The translations under genes were made by a program, and so were the position numbers. The notes under the pieces were generated by a model. The model was not told the origin of the DNA. It worked only from the letters and a program-made list of their open reading frames with translations, and did no database searches. This document shows, in pieces, positions 6,951-15,533 of a stretch of 25,895 nt of DNA. Source of the DNA: CAKVLS01 sp045605365 (lineage in GTDB: Bacteria > Bacillota > Clostridia > Christensenellales > UBA1242); contig JAZUPV010000054.1 in NCBI GenBank assembly GCA_045605365.1, forward strand, positions 1 to 25,895, in the 5' to 3' direction. Position 1 is the stretch's first letter. Each line of letters opens with the position of its first letter.

Positions 6951-8405
6951 ATGAATTACAAAATGACTTTTTATGTACTGGGCAATATCTTAAAAATTGT
7001 AGCGGGGCTACTACTTATACCGATGTTTGTAGCGCTTGGCTATGGTGAGAGTGTATTGCCTTTTGTATGGACAATTTTGATGTTTTTGGGGGTAGGTTTT
7101 GCCTGTGGTATAAAATCACCCAAAGACCGCACTATGTATACAAAAGAAGGTATTGTCATAGTAGGCCTTGCGTGGATATTGATATCTGCGATAGGTTGTA
7201 TGCCTTATGTGTTTAGTGGCAATATACCTTATTATTTTGATGCGTTTTTTGAGCTTGTTTCTGGTATAACTACGACAGGTGCTTCTGTAGTAAATAACGT
7301 AGAAGGTCTATTAAAAGGTATTAACTTTTGGCGTACGTTTACTCACTTTATAGGTGGTATGGGTATACTTGTATTTGTTCTAGCTGTTATGCCTAAGAGC
7401 GAAGCAAGTTCTATACACTTATTAAAAGCTGAATCAGCTGGTCCTTCTGTCGGCAAAATAACTTCAAAAATAAAAACAACCGCACTTATCTTGTATGGAT
7501 TATACAGTGGTATGATGCTGATATGTTTTGTGATGTTGCTATGTGGCGGTCTTAACTGGTATGATGCCTTGACATTGTCGTTTAGCATTTCTGGTACGGG
7601 TGGCTTTAGCAATTATTCTGCTGGGCTGTTACATTTTAATAGCCTATATGTAGAGATTGTGGCGACAGTATTTATGTTGTTGTTTTCTGTTAACTTTGCA
7701 TTGTATTTTCTTATACTTACCGGCAAGTTTATGCAAGTTATAAAAAGTGAAGAATTAAGAACATTTATCTTAATAGTACTTGCCCCTATGGTAAGTATAG
7801 CTATAGGTATTACTAGTCAAGTAGGAGATTTTTGGACGGGGCTTAGACAATCGTCTGTGACGGTTGCGTCGATTATTTCTACTACTGGTATAGCAGCATA
7901 CGACTTTGGCTTATGGCCAACTTTTACACAAGCAATTCTTATTGGGTTGATGTTGATAGGTGGTTGTGCAGGTTCTACTGCAGGTGGTTTTAAAGTATCA
8001 AGAGTGGTGAGTTTGTCAAAAATATCTTTTTACAAAACTCGTAGTACTATCAACCCACGTAGTGTCAACGTTTTAAGAATCGAAGGCAAACCACAAGATG
8101 ACAACTATATCAATAGCATACTTTTCTATACAGTGATGTATGTTTTGGTAATTTGTATATTTACTTTGATTTTGTCATTTGACCCAGCGCTTAATTTTGA
8201 AGGAGCTATTACAGCTACTTTAAGTGGCTTTAACAACGTTGGTCCTGGTCTTGGTGTGGTCGGTCCTAGCCAAAACTACGCAATGTTAACTGGTTTTTCT
8301 AAGACAATGATGTCAATGTTGATGCTGTTTGGTAGGTTGGAGATTTTCCCTCTACTAGTTATGATGTCACCTAACACTTGGAAGAGACGTCCAGCATCTG
8401 TATAA
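6951..8405 (+). CDS. trkH: Trk potassium uptake system pore subunit TrkH
   Basis: A 484-residue polytopic membrane protein, normal length for TrkH. The four pseudo-repeated selectivity-filter segments are readable: GITTTGASVV (about residue 106), SGTGGFSNYS (about 213), IISTTGIAAYDF (about 304) and GFNNVGPGLG (about 425), each with the conserved filter glycine. The sequence LIGGCAGSTAGGFKVSR (about 337-353) is the conserved region of the intramembrane loop and following helix typical of TrkH/KtrB. With TrkA it forms the complete potassium transporter of the plasma membrane. It starts 4 nt after trkA and is followed by a terminator, so trkA-trkH is a two-gene operon. Confidence 0.94.
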   Translation: MNYKMTFYVLGNILKIVAGLLLIPMFVALGYGESVLPFVWTILMFLGVGFACGIKSPKDRTMYTKEGIVIVGLAWILISAIGCMPYVFSGNIPYYFDAFFELVSGITTTGASVVNNVEGLLKGINFWRTFTHFIGGMGILVFVLAVMPKSEASSIHLLKAESAGPSVGKITSKIKTTALILYGLYSGMMLICFVMLLCGGLNWYDALTLSFSISGTGGFSNYSAGLLHFNSLYVEIVATVFMLLFSVNFALYFLILTGKFMQVIKSEELRTFILIVLAPMVSIAIGITSQVGDFWTGLRQSSVTVASIISTTGIAAYDFGLWPTFTQAILIGLMLIGGCAGSTAGGFKVSRVVSLSKISFYKTRSTINPRSVNVLRIEGKPQDDNYINSILFYTVMYVLVICIFTLILSFDPALNFEGAITATLSGFNNVGPGLGVVGPSQNYAMLTGFSKTMMSMLMLFGRLEIFPLLVMMSPNTWKRRPASV

Positions 8406-8415
8406 AAACAAAAAG

Positions 8416-8441
8416 ACAACTGTTTATAGTTGTGTTTTTTT
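8416..8441 (+). terminator. Terminator of trkAH
   Basis: ACAACT (8416-8421) and AGTTGT (8428-8433), then a T run ending at 8441. Confidence 0.75.
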
Positions 8442-8610
8442 ATTGGTTTATTTGTTTTTATCACCAAAATATATCACCAAAACATATCTCTATATTTGTT
8501 GTTATATGATATTGATTATTAAGGGGCGAGTTTGCTTATGTATTTGTTTTATTGATGGTTTTTATTGATAAATTATCTTTGATAGGTGGTTATTTTGTAA
8601 AATAGGCTAT

Positions 8611-8639
8611 AAAAAAAACACCCTAAAAGGCAGGGTGTT
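8611..8639 (-). terminator. Terminator of the inositol-monophosphatase-family gene
   Basis: On the minus strand AACACCCT (8639-8632) and AGGGTGTT (8624-8617), followed by a U run encoded by 8618-8611. Confidence 0.9.
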
Positions 8640-8648
8640 GTGAATTGA

Positions 8649-9428
8649 TTATTTGTACATTTTTTTAGAAAATTTAAGAAGTTTTGCTACTTCTGGGCAG
8701 AAGGTAACTAGCGTTGAGTGGCACTTTTGTTCACCGGCTAGTTTGTAATAAACAGTTGAACCTGTCTCGTGACAAAGAACTGTGCCTGGGATATAGTCCC
8801 AAGGGTTTTTGCAGTATAGTACAAACGCACCATAATCACCTTTTGCTACTTTGCAAAAACTATAACAAGAGCTACCTAACATACGTAGACGCATACAACT
8901 GTCAAATAGTGAGCGAGTTTCTTGTAGGGCGTAGTCTTGCATAAACAAAGAGTAATCTAGTAGAGCCATATAGTTTTCTATCTTGCTAGGAGATTGTTTT
9001 GGCAAAAGTTGGTCATTAAGATAAGCGCCCTGACCGATAGCAGCATAATATAACTCGTCGATATAAGGTAGATACATTACGCAAAATTCTGGTTTGCCAT
9101 CTACAACAAAAGCAAGTTGTGTGCCCCATAGTTCGATATCTTTTGCAAAGTTGATAGTGCCATCAATAGGGTCGATTATCCAGCTGCGACCTTGTACTTT
9201 TGCAGTAGGGTGACCTTCTTCGCTGACGATAATGTCTTGTGGATATTTTGACTTGATTGCATTTATCAAAAATTGTTCTGTCATAAGGTCAATATTTGTT
9301 ACGACGTCTTTTGCGCCTTTGTCTTTTACGTCCATTTTGTTTTTTAGGCAGATTTTTTTATAAGTGTTTTTTACTGCCTTTTTTGCCATAGCAAGTTCTT
9401 GATAGTATTTGTATTGTTTTGATATCAT
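8649..9428 (-). CDS. Inositol-monophosphatase-family protein
   Basis: A 259-residue enzyme of the FIG superfamily, which removes phosphate from sugar or inositol phosphates (or PAP) using Mg2+. Metal-binding motifs are intact: VVSEEGH, WIIDPIDGTINFAKD (the DPxDGTxNF signature) and, near the C-terminus, NPWDYIPGTVLCHETG (the WDxxxG signature). The substrate cannot be read from the sequence. I chose ATG at 9428 over the upstream in-frame ATG at 9482: AAAGGA lies 10 nt before 9428, and the promoter (TTGATT 9482-9477, TATAAT 9459-9454) overlaps the longer reading frame, so transcription would begin downstream of 9482. It is a single-gene unit. Confidence 0.88.
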   Translation of the reverse strand: MISKQYKYYQELAMAKKAVKNTYKKICLKNKMDVKDKGAKDVVTNIDLMTEQFLINAIKSKYPQDIIVSEEGHPTAKVQGRSWIIDPIDGTINFAKDIELWGTQLAFVVDGKPEFCVMYLPYIDELYYAAIGQGAYLNDQLLPKQSPSKIENYMALLDYSLFMQDYALQETRSLFDSCMRLRMLGSSCYSFCKVAKGDYGAFVLYCKNPWDYIPGTVLCHETGSTVYYKLAGEQKCHSTLVTFCPEVAKLLKFSKKMYK

Positions 9429-9453
9429 AATAAAAAAATCCTTTAATGTTTTT

Positions 9454-9482
9454 ATTATAGGGGGTTTATCAAAAATAATCAA
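9454..9482 (-). promoter_or_regulatory. Promoter of the inositol-monophosphatase-family gene
   Basis: Minus strand TTGATT (9482-9477), 17 bp, TATAAT (9459-9454). It decides the start codon of the gene below it. Confidence 0.7.
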
Positions 9483-9513
9483 ACAAAAATACTAAACAAA
9501 ACTATTTAAAAAA

Positions 9514-9553
9514 CTAGGCGCAAGTTGACACCTAGAATAAATAGTGGTATGAT
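9514..9553 (+). promoter_or_regulatory. Promoter with a CTAGG dyad around the -35
   Basis: TTGACA (9525-9530), 17 bp, extended -10 TGG-TATGAT (TATGAT 9548-9553). The -35 lies inside an inverted repeat with arms CTAGGCG (9514-9520) and CACCTAG (9529-9535), 6 of 7 positions matching. Candidate repressor site. Confidence 0.65.
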
Positions 9554-9567
9554 TATACTACAAAATA

Positions 9568-9585
9568 TGTGGGCAAAACCCCACA
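9568..9585 (+). other. 5' UTR hairpin directly upstream of the ribosome binding site
   Basis: TGTGGG (9568-9573) pairs with CCCACA (9580-9585), loop of 6 nt, ending 5 nt before AAAGGA (9591-9596). It may stabilise the mRNA or affect translation initiation of the gene at 9604. Confidence 0.45.
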
Positions 9586-9603
9586 AACAAAAAGGATAAT
9601 TAA

Positions 9604-10416
9604 GTGAAAGAGTTTTTTAACAAAATGTTTGGCGCAGGCAACGATATAATGATGGCCGAGCAAGACTTTATGTATAATTACAAACATTTGATAATAGTAT
9701 TTTGCGTGATGGCGTTTGTGATATTTTTTAGTATGTTTTATTTTAGAAAAAAACATAAAACTCAAAAAATATTTTTGATACTATCAGGTGTGTTTTTATT
9801 GTTGTTTGAAGCAGCTCGTATGGTGTGGAATTATTTTCATTTAAAACTTACTTCTGCTCCAAATGCGTGGGATATAATTGGTTTAGATTTGTTTACCGTT
9901 TCTAACTGGTTGTCTATAATATTTTTGTTTGTAGTGGCTATCATTGGAGAAAAGCGCCGCATAAGTCAACTTATGCTAAACTATATCTTTACTGTGACGG
10001 CTGTTGCAGCGATAATCAATATTGCTTATCCAGATGGCTTGATTGAAACTTTGCCTATATATCATATATACAATTTACAATTTTTATTCAGCCGTGGCAT
10101 TATTCTACTTGTTGCGTTGTTCTTAGGGGCGAGTGATTGGTTGGATAATAGCCTTGATGATGTATGGATGGCTATACTAAACTTGATATTTATGTTTGGT
10201 TTGGGTGCGGCTATATTCTATGGCAGTGGTGAAGTGATTGACATAATCTTTATCAAAGATTGCTATATCTTAGCAGAACTTGGTATCAACGTTGCATCTC
10301 CTTGGCATATATTTATTGTTAGTATGTTCTTCTTTGGTATACAGGTATTTATGTATTTGCCATTTGACGTTTATCGCAAGATTAAATATCGTCATTGGAA
10401 GCCAGCTAAATTTTAA
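9604..10416 (+). CDS. Polytopic membrane protein, possibly YwaF/TIGR02206-like
   Basis: A 270-residue protein with about seven predicted membrane helices, after a short amphipathic N-terminus (VKEFFNKMFGAGND). The helix pattern, with a conserved-looking YPDGLIETLPIYHIYNLQFLFSRG segment between helices 4 and 5, resembles the YwaF/TMEM164 group of integral membrane proteins, but the match is by eye and weak. No catalytic motif is certain. The start is GTG at 9604, with AAAGGA 7 nt upstream; no closer ATG fits that ribosome site. It is a single-gene unit with its own strong promoter, 5' hairpin and terminator. Confidence 0.55.
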   Translation: MKEFFNKMFGAGNDIMMAEQDFMYNYKHLIIVFCVMAFVIFFSMFYFRKKHKTQKIFLILSGVFLLLFEAARMVWNYFHLKLTSAPNAWDIIGLDLFTVSNWLSIIFLFVVAIIGEKRRISQLMLNYIFTVTAVAAIINIAYPDGLIETLPIYHIYNLQFLFSRGIILLVALFLGASDWLDNSLDDVWMAILNLIFMFGLGAAIFYGSGEVIDIIFIKDCYILAELGINVASPWHIFIVSMFFFGIQVFMYLPFDVYRKIKYRHWKPAKF

Positions 10417-10424
10417 TAAAAACA

Positions 10425-10461
10425 AAGTCAAAAAGTTAAAATATGCTTTTTGGCTTTTTTT
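10425..10461 (+). terminator. Rho-independent terminator
   Basis: AAGTCAAAAAG (10425-10435) and CTTTTTGGCTT (10446-10456) pair with one G-U; a T run follows to 10461. Confidence 0.8.
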
Positions 10462-10484
10462 AATTAGCAAAAGCCTTGTTTTGG

Positions 10485-10513
10485 TTGAAATAATTTTGTA
10501 AGTTTGGTATCAT
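10485..10513 (+). promoter_or_regulatory. Promoter of the MFS-like transporter gene
   Basis: TTGAAA (10485-10490), 17 bp, extended -10 TGG-TATCAT (TATCAT 10508-10513). Confidence 0.65.
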
Positions 10514-10562
10514 ACCATTGTAAAACACGACACAAGATAAAAAATATTTTAAGGATTATATT

Positions 10563-11783
10563 ATGCAGTTAAAGTATCTTAACTTTTATAAAATAATATC
10601 ACAGTTTGCGTCCAACATCACGGGCGCTTTTATAGCGTTGATTGTTTATCAAAATACCAATTCTCTAGCGTATGCGTTTACATTTGTTTTAGCGGAGCTA
10701 CTACTTAGAGTTGTATACAATATTATCTTTAGAAAGATTTATTACAAATACCCACAAATCATACTTTTGTTAAGGGTAGTACCTATACTATTGTTTAGTT
10801 TGAGTATATTCTTGATAGATGTCAACTTAGTTTTGGGCGTGGTGATGGTCGGTATATTTTATGCTCTACAGGTATCTTTTAAAGAACTACCTATGGAGAT
10901 AGTACTTAACTACAGTGCTGGTACTGGCGAAACCAAAGGTAGCAGTATGGGCTTTACAAGATTATTAGAACAAGTCGGTCTACTTGCTGCATTGATACTT
11001 GGTGGTTTGTTTCTTGACAACTGGCCAAAGTGGATAGTTATCGTCATATCTATTGTGACTTATTGTATATCAGTTATACCTTTGGTTATGTATTATGTAA
11101 AAGAACGCAAAAATCCTACTTTTAACCGTGACGCAGTATCTAATGCTCTACAAGCGTTTAAAGGTAACAAAATAAAAAATATGCAAGAGCGTACAACTCG
11201 TCGCAAACTTATGGTAAGTTATGGTATAACTTATGCGTTAGTTTCTGCTATAGATGCTATTATGTCAGTATTTTTGATATATCTATTTAGTACAGGCAAC
11301 ACAGCAGGTTATAGCGTAGCGGGTTATATACAAGCAGCTTATTATGGTATGTATGGTATAGGTTATACTATACAAGCTAGACTATACGAAAAGAAAGACA
11401 CAACTTTTCTTTGTACAATATGTGCAATTATCGATGCTGCGATAATATGTGTATTACCTTTTGTGTCACACATTATTTGGCTTGTTATTGTGCTATTTGG
11501 TTTGCTTGGCTTTTCTTATGCGGCTATACCAACACTTATGTATGCAAGGGTATTGCCTAGAGCTCGTATTATGGGTATATCTAACGAAGCCCTTTTTGCA
11601 AGAACAATGGGTTATCAACTAGGCGCAGCAGTGCCTTATGTGTTCTGTATATTCTGCCCACTTCTTGTAGGATTTTTTGTGATGGCGGGTATGCATTGTA
11701 GTTGTGGTGTAGCTATACCTATCAATGAAGAAAAAAATAGAGAACGTCTTGTAGACTACCTACAAAACAACCGTATGTACTAA
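10563..11783 (+). CDS. Major facilitator superfamily-like transporter
   Basis: A 406-residue membrane protein with about 12 predicted helices in two halves joined by a charged cytosolic loop near residues 180-215 (ERKNPTFNRDAVSNALQAFKGNKIKNMQERTTRRK). Length and layout fit an MFS permease, and the segment GETKGSSMGFTRLLEQVG (about 120-137) fits the cytosolic side of helices 4-5. The usual GxLaDrxGRr motif in loop 2-3 is replaced by IFRKIYYKYPQ, so it is a divergent member and the substrate is unknown. AAGGAT lies 6 nt before ATG. Single-gene unit with its own promoter and terminator. Confidence 0.7.
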   Translation: MQLKYLNFYKIISQFASNITGAFIALIVYQNTNSLAYAFTFVLAELLLRVVYNIIFRKIYYKYPQIILLLRVVPILLFSLSIFLIDVNLVLGVVMVGIFYALQVSFKELPMEIVLNYSAGTGETKGSSMGFTRLLEQVGLLAALILGGLFLDNWPKWIVIVISIVTYCISVIPLVMYYVKERKNPTFNRDAVSNALQAFKGNKIKNMQERTTRRKLMVSYGITYALVSAIDAIMSVFLIYLFSTGNTAGYSVAGYIQAAYYGMYGIGYTIQARLYEKKDTTFLCTICAIIDAAIICVLPFVSHIIWLVIVLFGLLGFSYAAIPTLMYARVLPRARIMGISNEALFARTMGYQLGAAVPYVFCIFCPLLVGFFVMAGMHCSCGVAIPINEEKNRERLVDYLQNNRMY

Positions 11784-11790
11784 GAATAAA

Positions 11791-11818
11791 AACATTGGTA
11801 GCTAACCAATGTTTTTTT
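11791..11818 (+). terminator. Rho-independent terminator
   Basis: AACATTGG (11791-11798) and CCAATGTT (11806-11813), then a T run to 11818. Confidence 0.9.
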
Positions 11819-11833
11819 GTTGTGTATTAGATG

Positions 11834-11862
11834 TTGCAAAATATATCAATCAATACTATAAT
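11834..11862 (+). promoter_or_regulatory. Promoter of queH
   Basis: TTGCAA (11834-11839), 17 bp, TATAAT (11857-11862). The predicted transcription start (about 11869) falls on the ribosome site AGGAG (11869-11873), so the leader would be exceptionally short, about 10 nt. Confidence 0.65.
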
Positions 11863-11878
11863 GTACTTAGGAGAAATT

Positions 11879-12532
11879 ATGTCAAACAAACTACCAAAGA
11901 GCAAACTTATATATAAAGATTATCCCGCATATATAGATACAGACGGCGAGATATATCCTTTTAGTTATAATCAACCTGTAGATAGTATCAAACCTAAATT
12001 GCTGCTTCATAGTTGTTGTGGTCCGTGTAGTACTGGGGTGATAGGTAGACTAACAAAAATGTTTGATATAACAGTTTTTTATTATAACCCAAATGTTTAT
12101 CCTAACGAAGAATATATCAAACGTCAAAACGAACAAGAAAAATATCTTAACAAACTAAACGCTAATATTAAGTTAATAAAATGTGATTGGGACAACCCTA
12201 CTTACGAAACCGCCGTTAAAGGGCTCGAAACTTGCCCAGAAGGTGGAGATAGATGCAAGGTGTGTTTTTATCTTAGACTACAACAAACTGCCAAATATGC
12301 CAAAGAAAATGGCTTTGACCTATTTGCGACAACGCTAAGTGTCAGTCCACACAAAAACGCAGAACTTATCAATGAACTAGGTCTACAGTTGCAAAAAGAT
12401 TTTGATATAAATTATCTAATCAGCGACTTTAAAAAACAAGACGGTTATCTAAACAGTATTCGCCTTAGCAAAGAATATGACTTGTATCGCCAAGACTATT
12501 GTGGGTGTAGATATTCTTTAATAAAAAGATAA
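11879..12532 (+). CDS. queH: Epoxyqueuosine reductase QueH
   Basis: A 217-residue enzyme that reduces epoxyqueuosine to queuosine in the wobble position of tRNAs for Asn, Asp, His and Tyr. Family motifs are all present: LLHSCCGPC (C46, C47, C50), the segment CPEGGDRCKVCFYLRL, TTLSVSPHKN, and the C-terminal DFKKQDGYLNSIRLSKEYDLYRQDYCGC. The paired cysteines are the iron-sulfur and metal/disulfide sites of this DUF208-type family, which is unrelated to QueG. I start at ATG 11879, 5 nt after AGGAG, not at the upstream in-frame ATG (11831), which lies upstream of the promoter -10. Single-gene unit. Confidence 0.93.
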   Translation: MSNKLPKSKLIYKDYPAYIDTDGEIYPFSYNQPVDSIKPKLLLHSCCGPCSTGVIGRLTKMFDITVFYYNPNVYPNEEYIKRQNEQEKYLNKLNANIKLIKCDWDNPTYETAVKGLETCPEGGDRCKVCFYLRLQQTAKYAKENGFDLFATTLSVSPHKNAELINELGLQLQKDFDINYLISDFKKQDGYLNSIRLSKEYDLYRQDYCGCRYSLIKR

Positions 12533-12570
12533 TAACAAAACTTGTATCAAAGCACACTGTTTTATGTATA

Positions 12571-12612
12571 AAAAAAATAACAGCCCTTATAAATATAAGG
12601 ACTGTTTTTTAT
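12571..12612. terminator. Bidirectional terminator between queH and the P-type ATPase gene
   Basis: AACAGCCCTTAT (12579-12590) and ATAAGGACTGTT (12595-12606), one mismatch. A T run (12605-12610) follows on the plus strand and an A run (12571-12578) serves the minus strand. Confidence 0.8.
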
Positions 12613-12618
12613 TTATTA

Positions 12619-15354
12619 TTATTGTTGATTGGTGTCGTTTTCTGATTGGTTGTTGTTAGATATTGAATAATCTAAGTCGTCGTTGTCTTCGTCTTCTTCA
12701 GGTTTGCGACCAACATTTTTGATACGTTTTAAGAACTCATCACGGTTGTACCACAATTGATTGCATAGGTAAATCAAGAATGAATACAAGTGATATGTGA
12801 TAAGTGCAAGTATAATTACGTAGAAAGTATTTTGTAATTGCAAGTTAGCATATCCAAAGAAACTACCAGGTACAACAATCAGTGCTAGTATAAATGCACC
12901 AAGCATTGATGAGCATAGGACAGATTTGTAAGTGTCAAATGGTTTGCATATTTTGAACAATATAATAAAGCCACTCAAGCAAACTATCATAGCACACATA
13001 GTTTCTAGTTCGTACTTGCTGATAGATACAAACAAGTTAAATGCATAACAGAACAATACATTGACAGTAAGTGTTATCGCTGCAGGCAGTGCAGTGATGA
13101 TAAGTTTGGACATAAATGTACCGTGTATAGGTTTGTTATTAGGTTGCAATGCCAAGAAGAACGATGGTACGCCGATAACAAGCAATTCTAACGGTAACAA
13201 CATATTGGTTGTAAATGGATACAAGTTTTTGGTTATCAAACAGAATATTGTGATAAACAATGTAAAGAATGTCTTCATCAAGAACAACGCTGATGATTTT
13301 GAAATGTTGTTTACAACACGTCTACCTTCTGCAACAACAGCTGGCATAGATGAGAAGTTGCTGTCTAGCATAACAATATTTGATACGTTTCTGGCAGCTT
13401 CGCTACCGCTAGCCATAGCTATAGAGCAGTCAGCTTCTTTTAAAGCTAAAATATCGTTGACACCGTCACCAGTCATAGCAACTTTTTTGCCTTGTTTTTT
13501 TAGCGCTCTAACTAACCATTTCTTTTGGTCTGGACTAACACGTCCAAATACTGTGTATTTGTTGACAAGGTTTGGTATTTCTTCGTTGCTGATGCCGTCC
13601 ATACTGATGTATTTTTCTGCACCGATAACGCCAACACGTTTGCCTATTTCACTAACGGTCACTGGGTTGTCACCAGAGATAATTTTGATTTCAACTTCGT
13701 TTTCGTTAAACCACTTGATAGTTTCTACTGCGTCTTGACGGATATTGTCTTGAATAATGATAAGCGCCACAGGAGTATTTTCTTTAGGGGCTTTGTCTTT
13801 TTCGATTTTGTCTTTGCTCTCTGCAAGCAACAATACACGATAACCTTTTTGAAGATAAGTGTATATTGTGTTTTGTATTTCTTTAGTAAGTTTTTTGTTA
13901 ACCATCTCAGGTGCGCCTAAGATATAGGTTAAACCGTTTTTAAATGTAACAGCGCTACATTTTCTTTCGCTGTTAAAGTCAAGCTTGATGTCTGGAGTCA
14001 GTTTGGTATTGGTACCAAAGTGATTAAGTAGGGCAAGTGAAGTTTGGTTATTGCCACCAAATACACCTTGAAAACTACCCATAATATCATTGACTTGTTC
14101 TAGCTTTTTGTTACCTACTGTTACTACGTCTTTGACAACCATACTACCATCTGTGATAGTACCTGTTTTGTCTAGACATAATACATTGGTACGAGCTAGC
14201 ATCTCTATACTATACAAGTCTTGTACAAGGGTACGACGTTTTGCAAGTTTGATAACACCAACTGCAAGTGCAACACTAGTTAACAAGAACATACCAGCAG
14301 GTATCATACCTATAATAGAACCAGATGTGTTAGTAACTGTTGTTACTATATCGCCATTTGATTGAAAATAGTTGTTTCTTGCTGTAAGTATAGTCAAAGG
14401 TATGATAATGATACCAATAGATGTGATGATGATGTTGATAGCTTTTAACAAGTCACTCTTTGGACTTTTGAACTTTTTAGCCTTTTGAGTAAGTTTAGCT
14501 GAGTAGCAGTCTTGACCGACTTTTTCTACTATAGCGCTACAGCTACCAGCAGTTATAAACGAACCACTATATAGTATGTCACCAGCTTTTTTCTTAACGG
14601 TTTCGCTCTCACCAGTAAGCAAACTTTCGTTTACAGAAACTTCGCCTTCTTTGATGATACAGTCTACACATACTTGTTTGCCAAGGTTAAAGAAGATTAG
14701 GTCATCTAAAACAACGTGGTTGACAGGTATTTGTATCTTTTCACCGTGACGCATAACTTCTGCATTAGGTGCGGTGACAAGGGTTATCTTTTCGACTGTT
14801 TGTTTTGCTTTGATTTCTTGTATGATACCGATAAGCAAGTTAACAATAATGATAACTGAGAAGGTCAAGTTTTTCCAACTACCAACCGCAATAAGTGCTG
14901 CAACTACCGCAAAACACAAAATGTTAAAAAATGTAAATATGTTGCCAAGAATAATGGCTGCATAAGATTTTGTGGTTTTGACAGTGTTGACATTGGTAAG
15001 ACCCTGTTGTTGACGTTTGTCTACTTGGTCAGGGGTTAGACCTTTCTTTAGATCTGTGTGAAATCTAGTCACGCCAGAACGCATATTGGCTTTTAGCGGT
15101 TTTATCTTTTTGCCAGAAAAAGTTTTGCGTCCGTGTGGGGCATATTTCATACTAACCTGAACTTTTTCTTTAGTGTCGTCGTTTACGACTGTTTCGGTAG
15201 GTTCAGGCAAAGGTTTGTTTTTCTTTTTCTCTTTTATAGGTTGTATGTCAGTCTCTGCAACGTACTTGTTGTCGTGGGTAAGTAGGTCCATTTGTTCTTG
15301 CTTGACAGTTTGTTGTTCGGCTGAAACTTTCTTTGTCTTTTTTTCTTTTTGCAT
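12619..15354 (-). CDS. Cation-transporting P-type ATPase, CtpE/Exp7-like
   Basis: A 911-residue ion pump. The order is: a charged cytosolic N-terminus (1-115, Lys/Glu-rich), helices 1-2 (NIFTFFNILCFAVVAALIAVGSW...), actuator domain with LLTGES (about 247), helices 3-4, phosphorylation site CLDKTGTITDG (Asp about 395), hinge MTGDGVNDILALKEADCSIAM, and six C-terminal helices before an acidic tail. GIIQEIKAKQTVEKITLVTAP is typical of the CtpE/Exp7 branch, whose studied members include calcium transporters. The usual PEGL-type helix-4 sequence is PAGM here (A about 353), so ion specificity is uncertain. I prefer ATG 15354, with AGGGTG 6 nt upstream, over GTG 15363, which itself lies in that ribosome site. 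Confidence 0.9.
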   Translation of the reverse strand: MQKEKKTKKVSAEQQTVKQEQMDLLTHDNKYVAETDIQPIKEKKKNKPLPEPTETVVNDDTKEKVQVSMKYAPHGRKTFSGKKIKPLKANMRSGVTRFHTDLKKGLTPDQVDKRQQQGLTNVNTVKTTKSYAAIILGNIFTFFNILCFAVVAALIAVGSWKNLTFSVIIIVNLLIGIIQEIKAKQTVEKITLVTAPNAEVMRHGEKIQIPVNHVVLDDLIFFNLGKQVCVDCIIKEGEVSVNESLLTGESETVKKKAGDILYSGSFITAGSCSAIVEKVGQDCYSAKLTQKAKKFKSPKSDLLKAINIIITSIGIIIIPLTILTARNNYFQSNGDIVTTVTNTSGSIIGMIPAGMFLLTSVALAVGVIKLAKRRTLVQDLYSIEMLARTNVLCLDKTGTITDGSMVVKDVVTVGNKKLEQVNDIMGSFQGVFGGNNQTSLALLNHFGTNTKLTPDIKLDFNSERKCSAVTFKNGLTYILGAPEMVNKKLTKEIQNTIYTYLQKGYRVLLLAESKDKIEKDKAPKENTPVALIIIQDNIRQDAVETIKWFNENEVEIKIISGDNPVTVSEIGKRVGVIGAEKYISMDGISNEEIPNLVNKYTVFGRVSPDQKKWLVRALKKQGKKVAMTGDGVNDILALKEADCSIAMASGSEAARNVSNIVMLDSNFSSMPAVVAEGRRVVNNISKSSALFLMKTFFTLFITIFCLITKNLYPFTTNMLLPLELLVIGVPSFFLALQPNNKPIHGTFMSKLIITALPAAITLTVNVLFCYAFNLFVSISKYELETMCAMIVCLSGFIILFKICKPFDTYKSVLCSSMLGAFILALIVVPGSFFGYANLQLQNTFYVIILALITYHLYSFLIYLCNQLWYNRDEFLKRIKNVGRKPEEDEDNDDLDYSISNNNQSENDTNQQ

Positions 15355-15385
15355 AATTTTCACCCTAAATATTTGTGTATAACTA

Positions 15386-15414
15386 ATTATAACAAACTTT
15401 ATAATTATTTACAA
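15386..15414 (-). promoter_or_regulatory. Promoter of the P-type ATPase gene
   Basis: Minus strand TTGTAA (15414-15409), 17 bp, TATAAT (15391-15386), with TGT before the -10 forming an extended -10. Confidence 0.7.
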
Positions 15415-15533
15415 ATAATAAATACTATCTACTATATATTTTTTAGTATATATTATATTATAATTGACCATATTTAATAACAAATAATCAACCAAAATTT
15501 TTACGTTCGGTTTGTTAATAAAAAACCTATAAA

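Noticed and set aside
8442..8610. Possible tiny ORF (MYLFY) after AAGGGG near 8521 and AT-rich repeats
   Set aside because: Five codons with no leader-type codon run, no downstream plus-strand gene and no terminator pairing; I see no supported feature here.
9429..9482. Longer start for the inositol-monophosphatase-family gene
   Set aside because: A -35/-10 pair lies inside this extension, and the ribosome site AAAGGA fits the ATG at 9428.
13061..13738. 225-residue open frame antisense to the P-type ATPase gene
   Set aside because: It is a shadow of a well-supported pump gene; its composition lacks any recognisable motif and there is no ribosome site or promoter.
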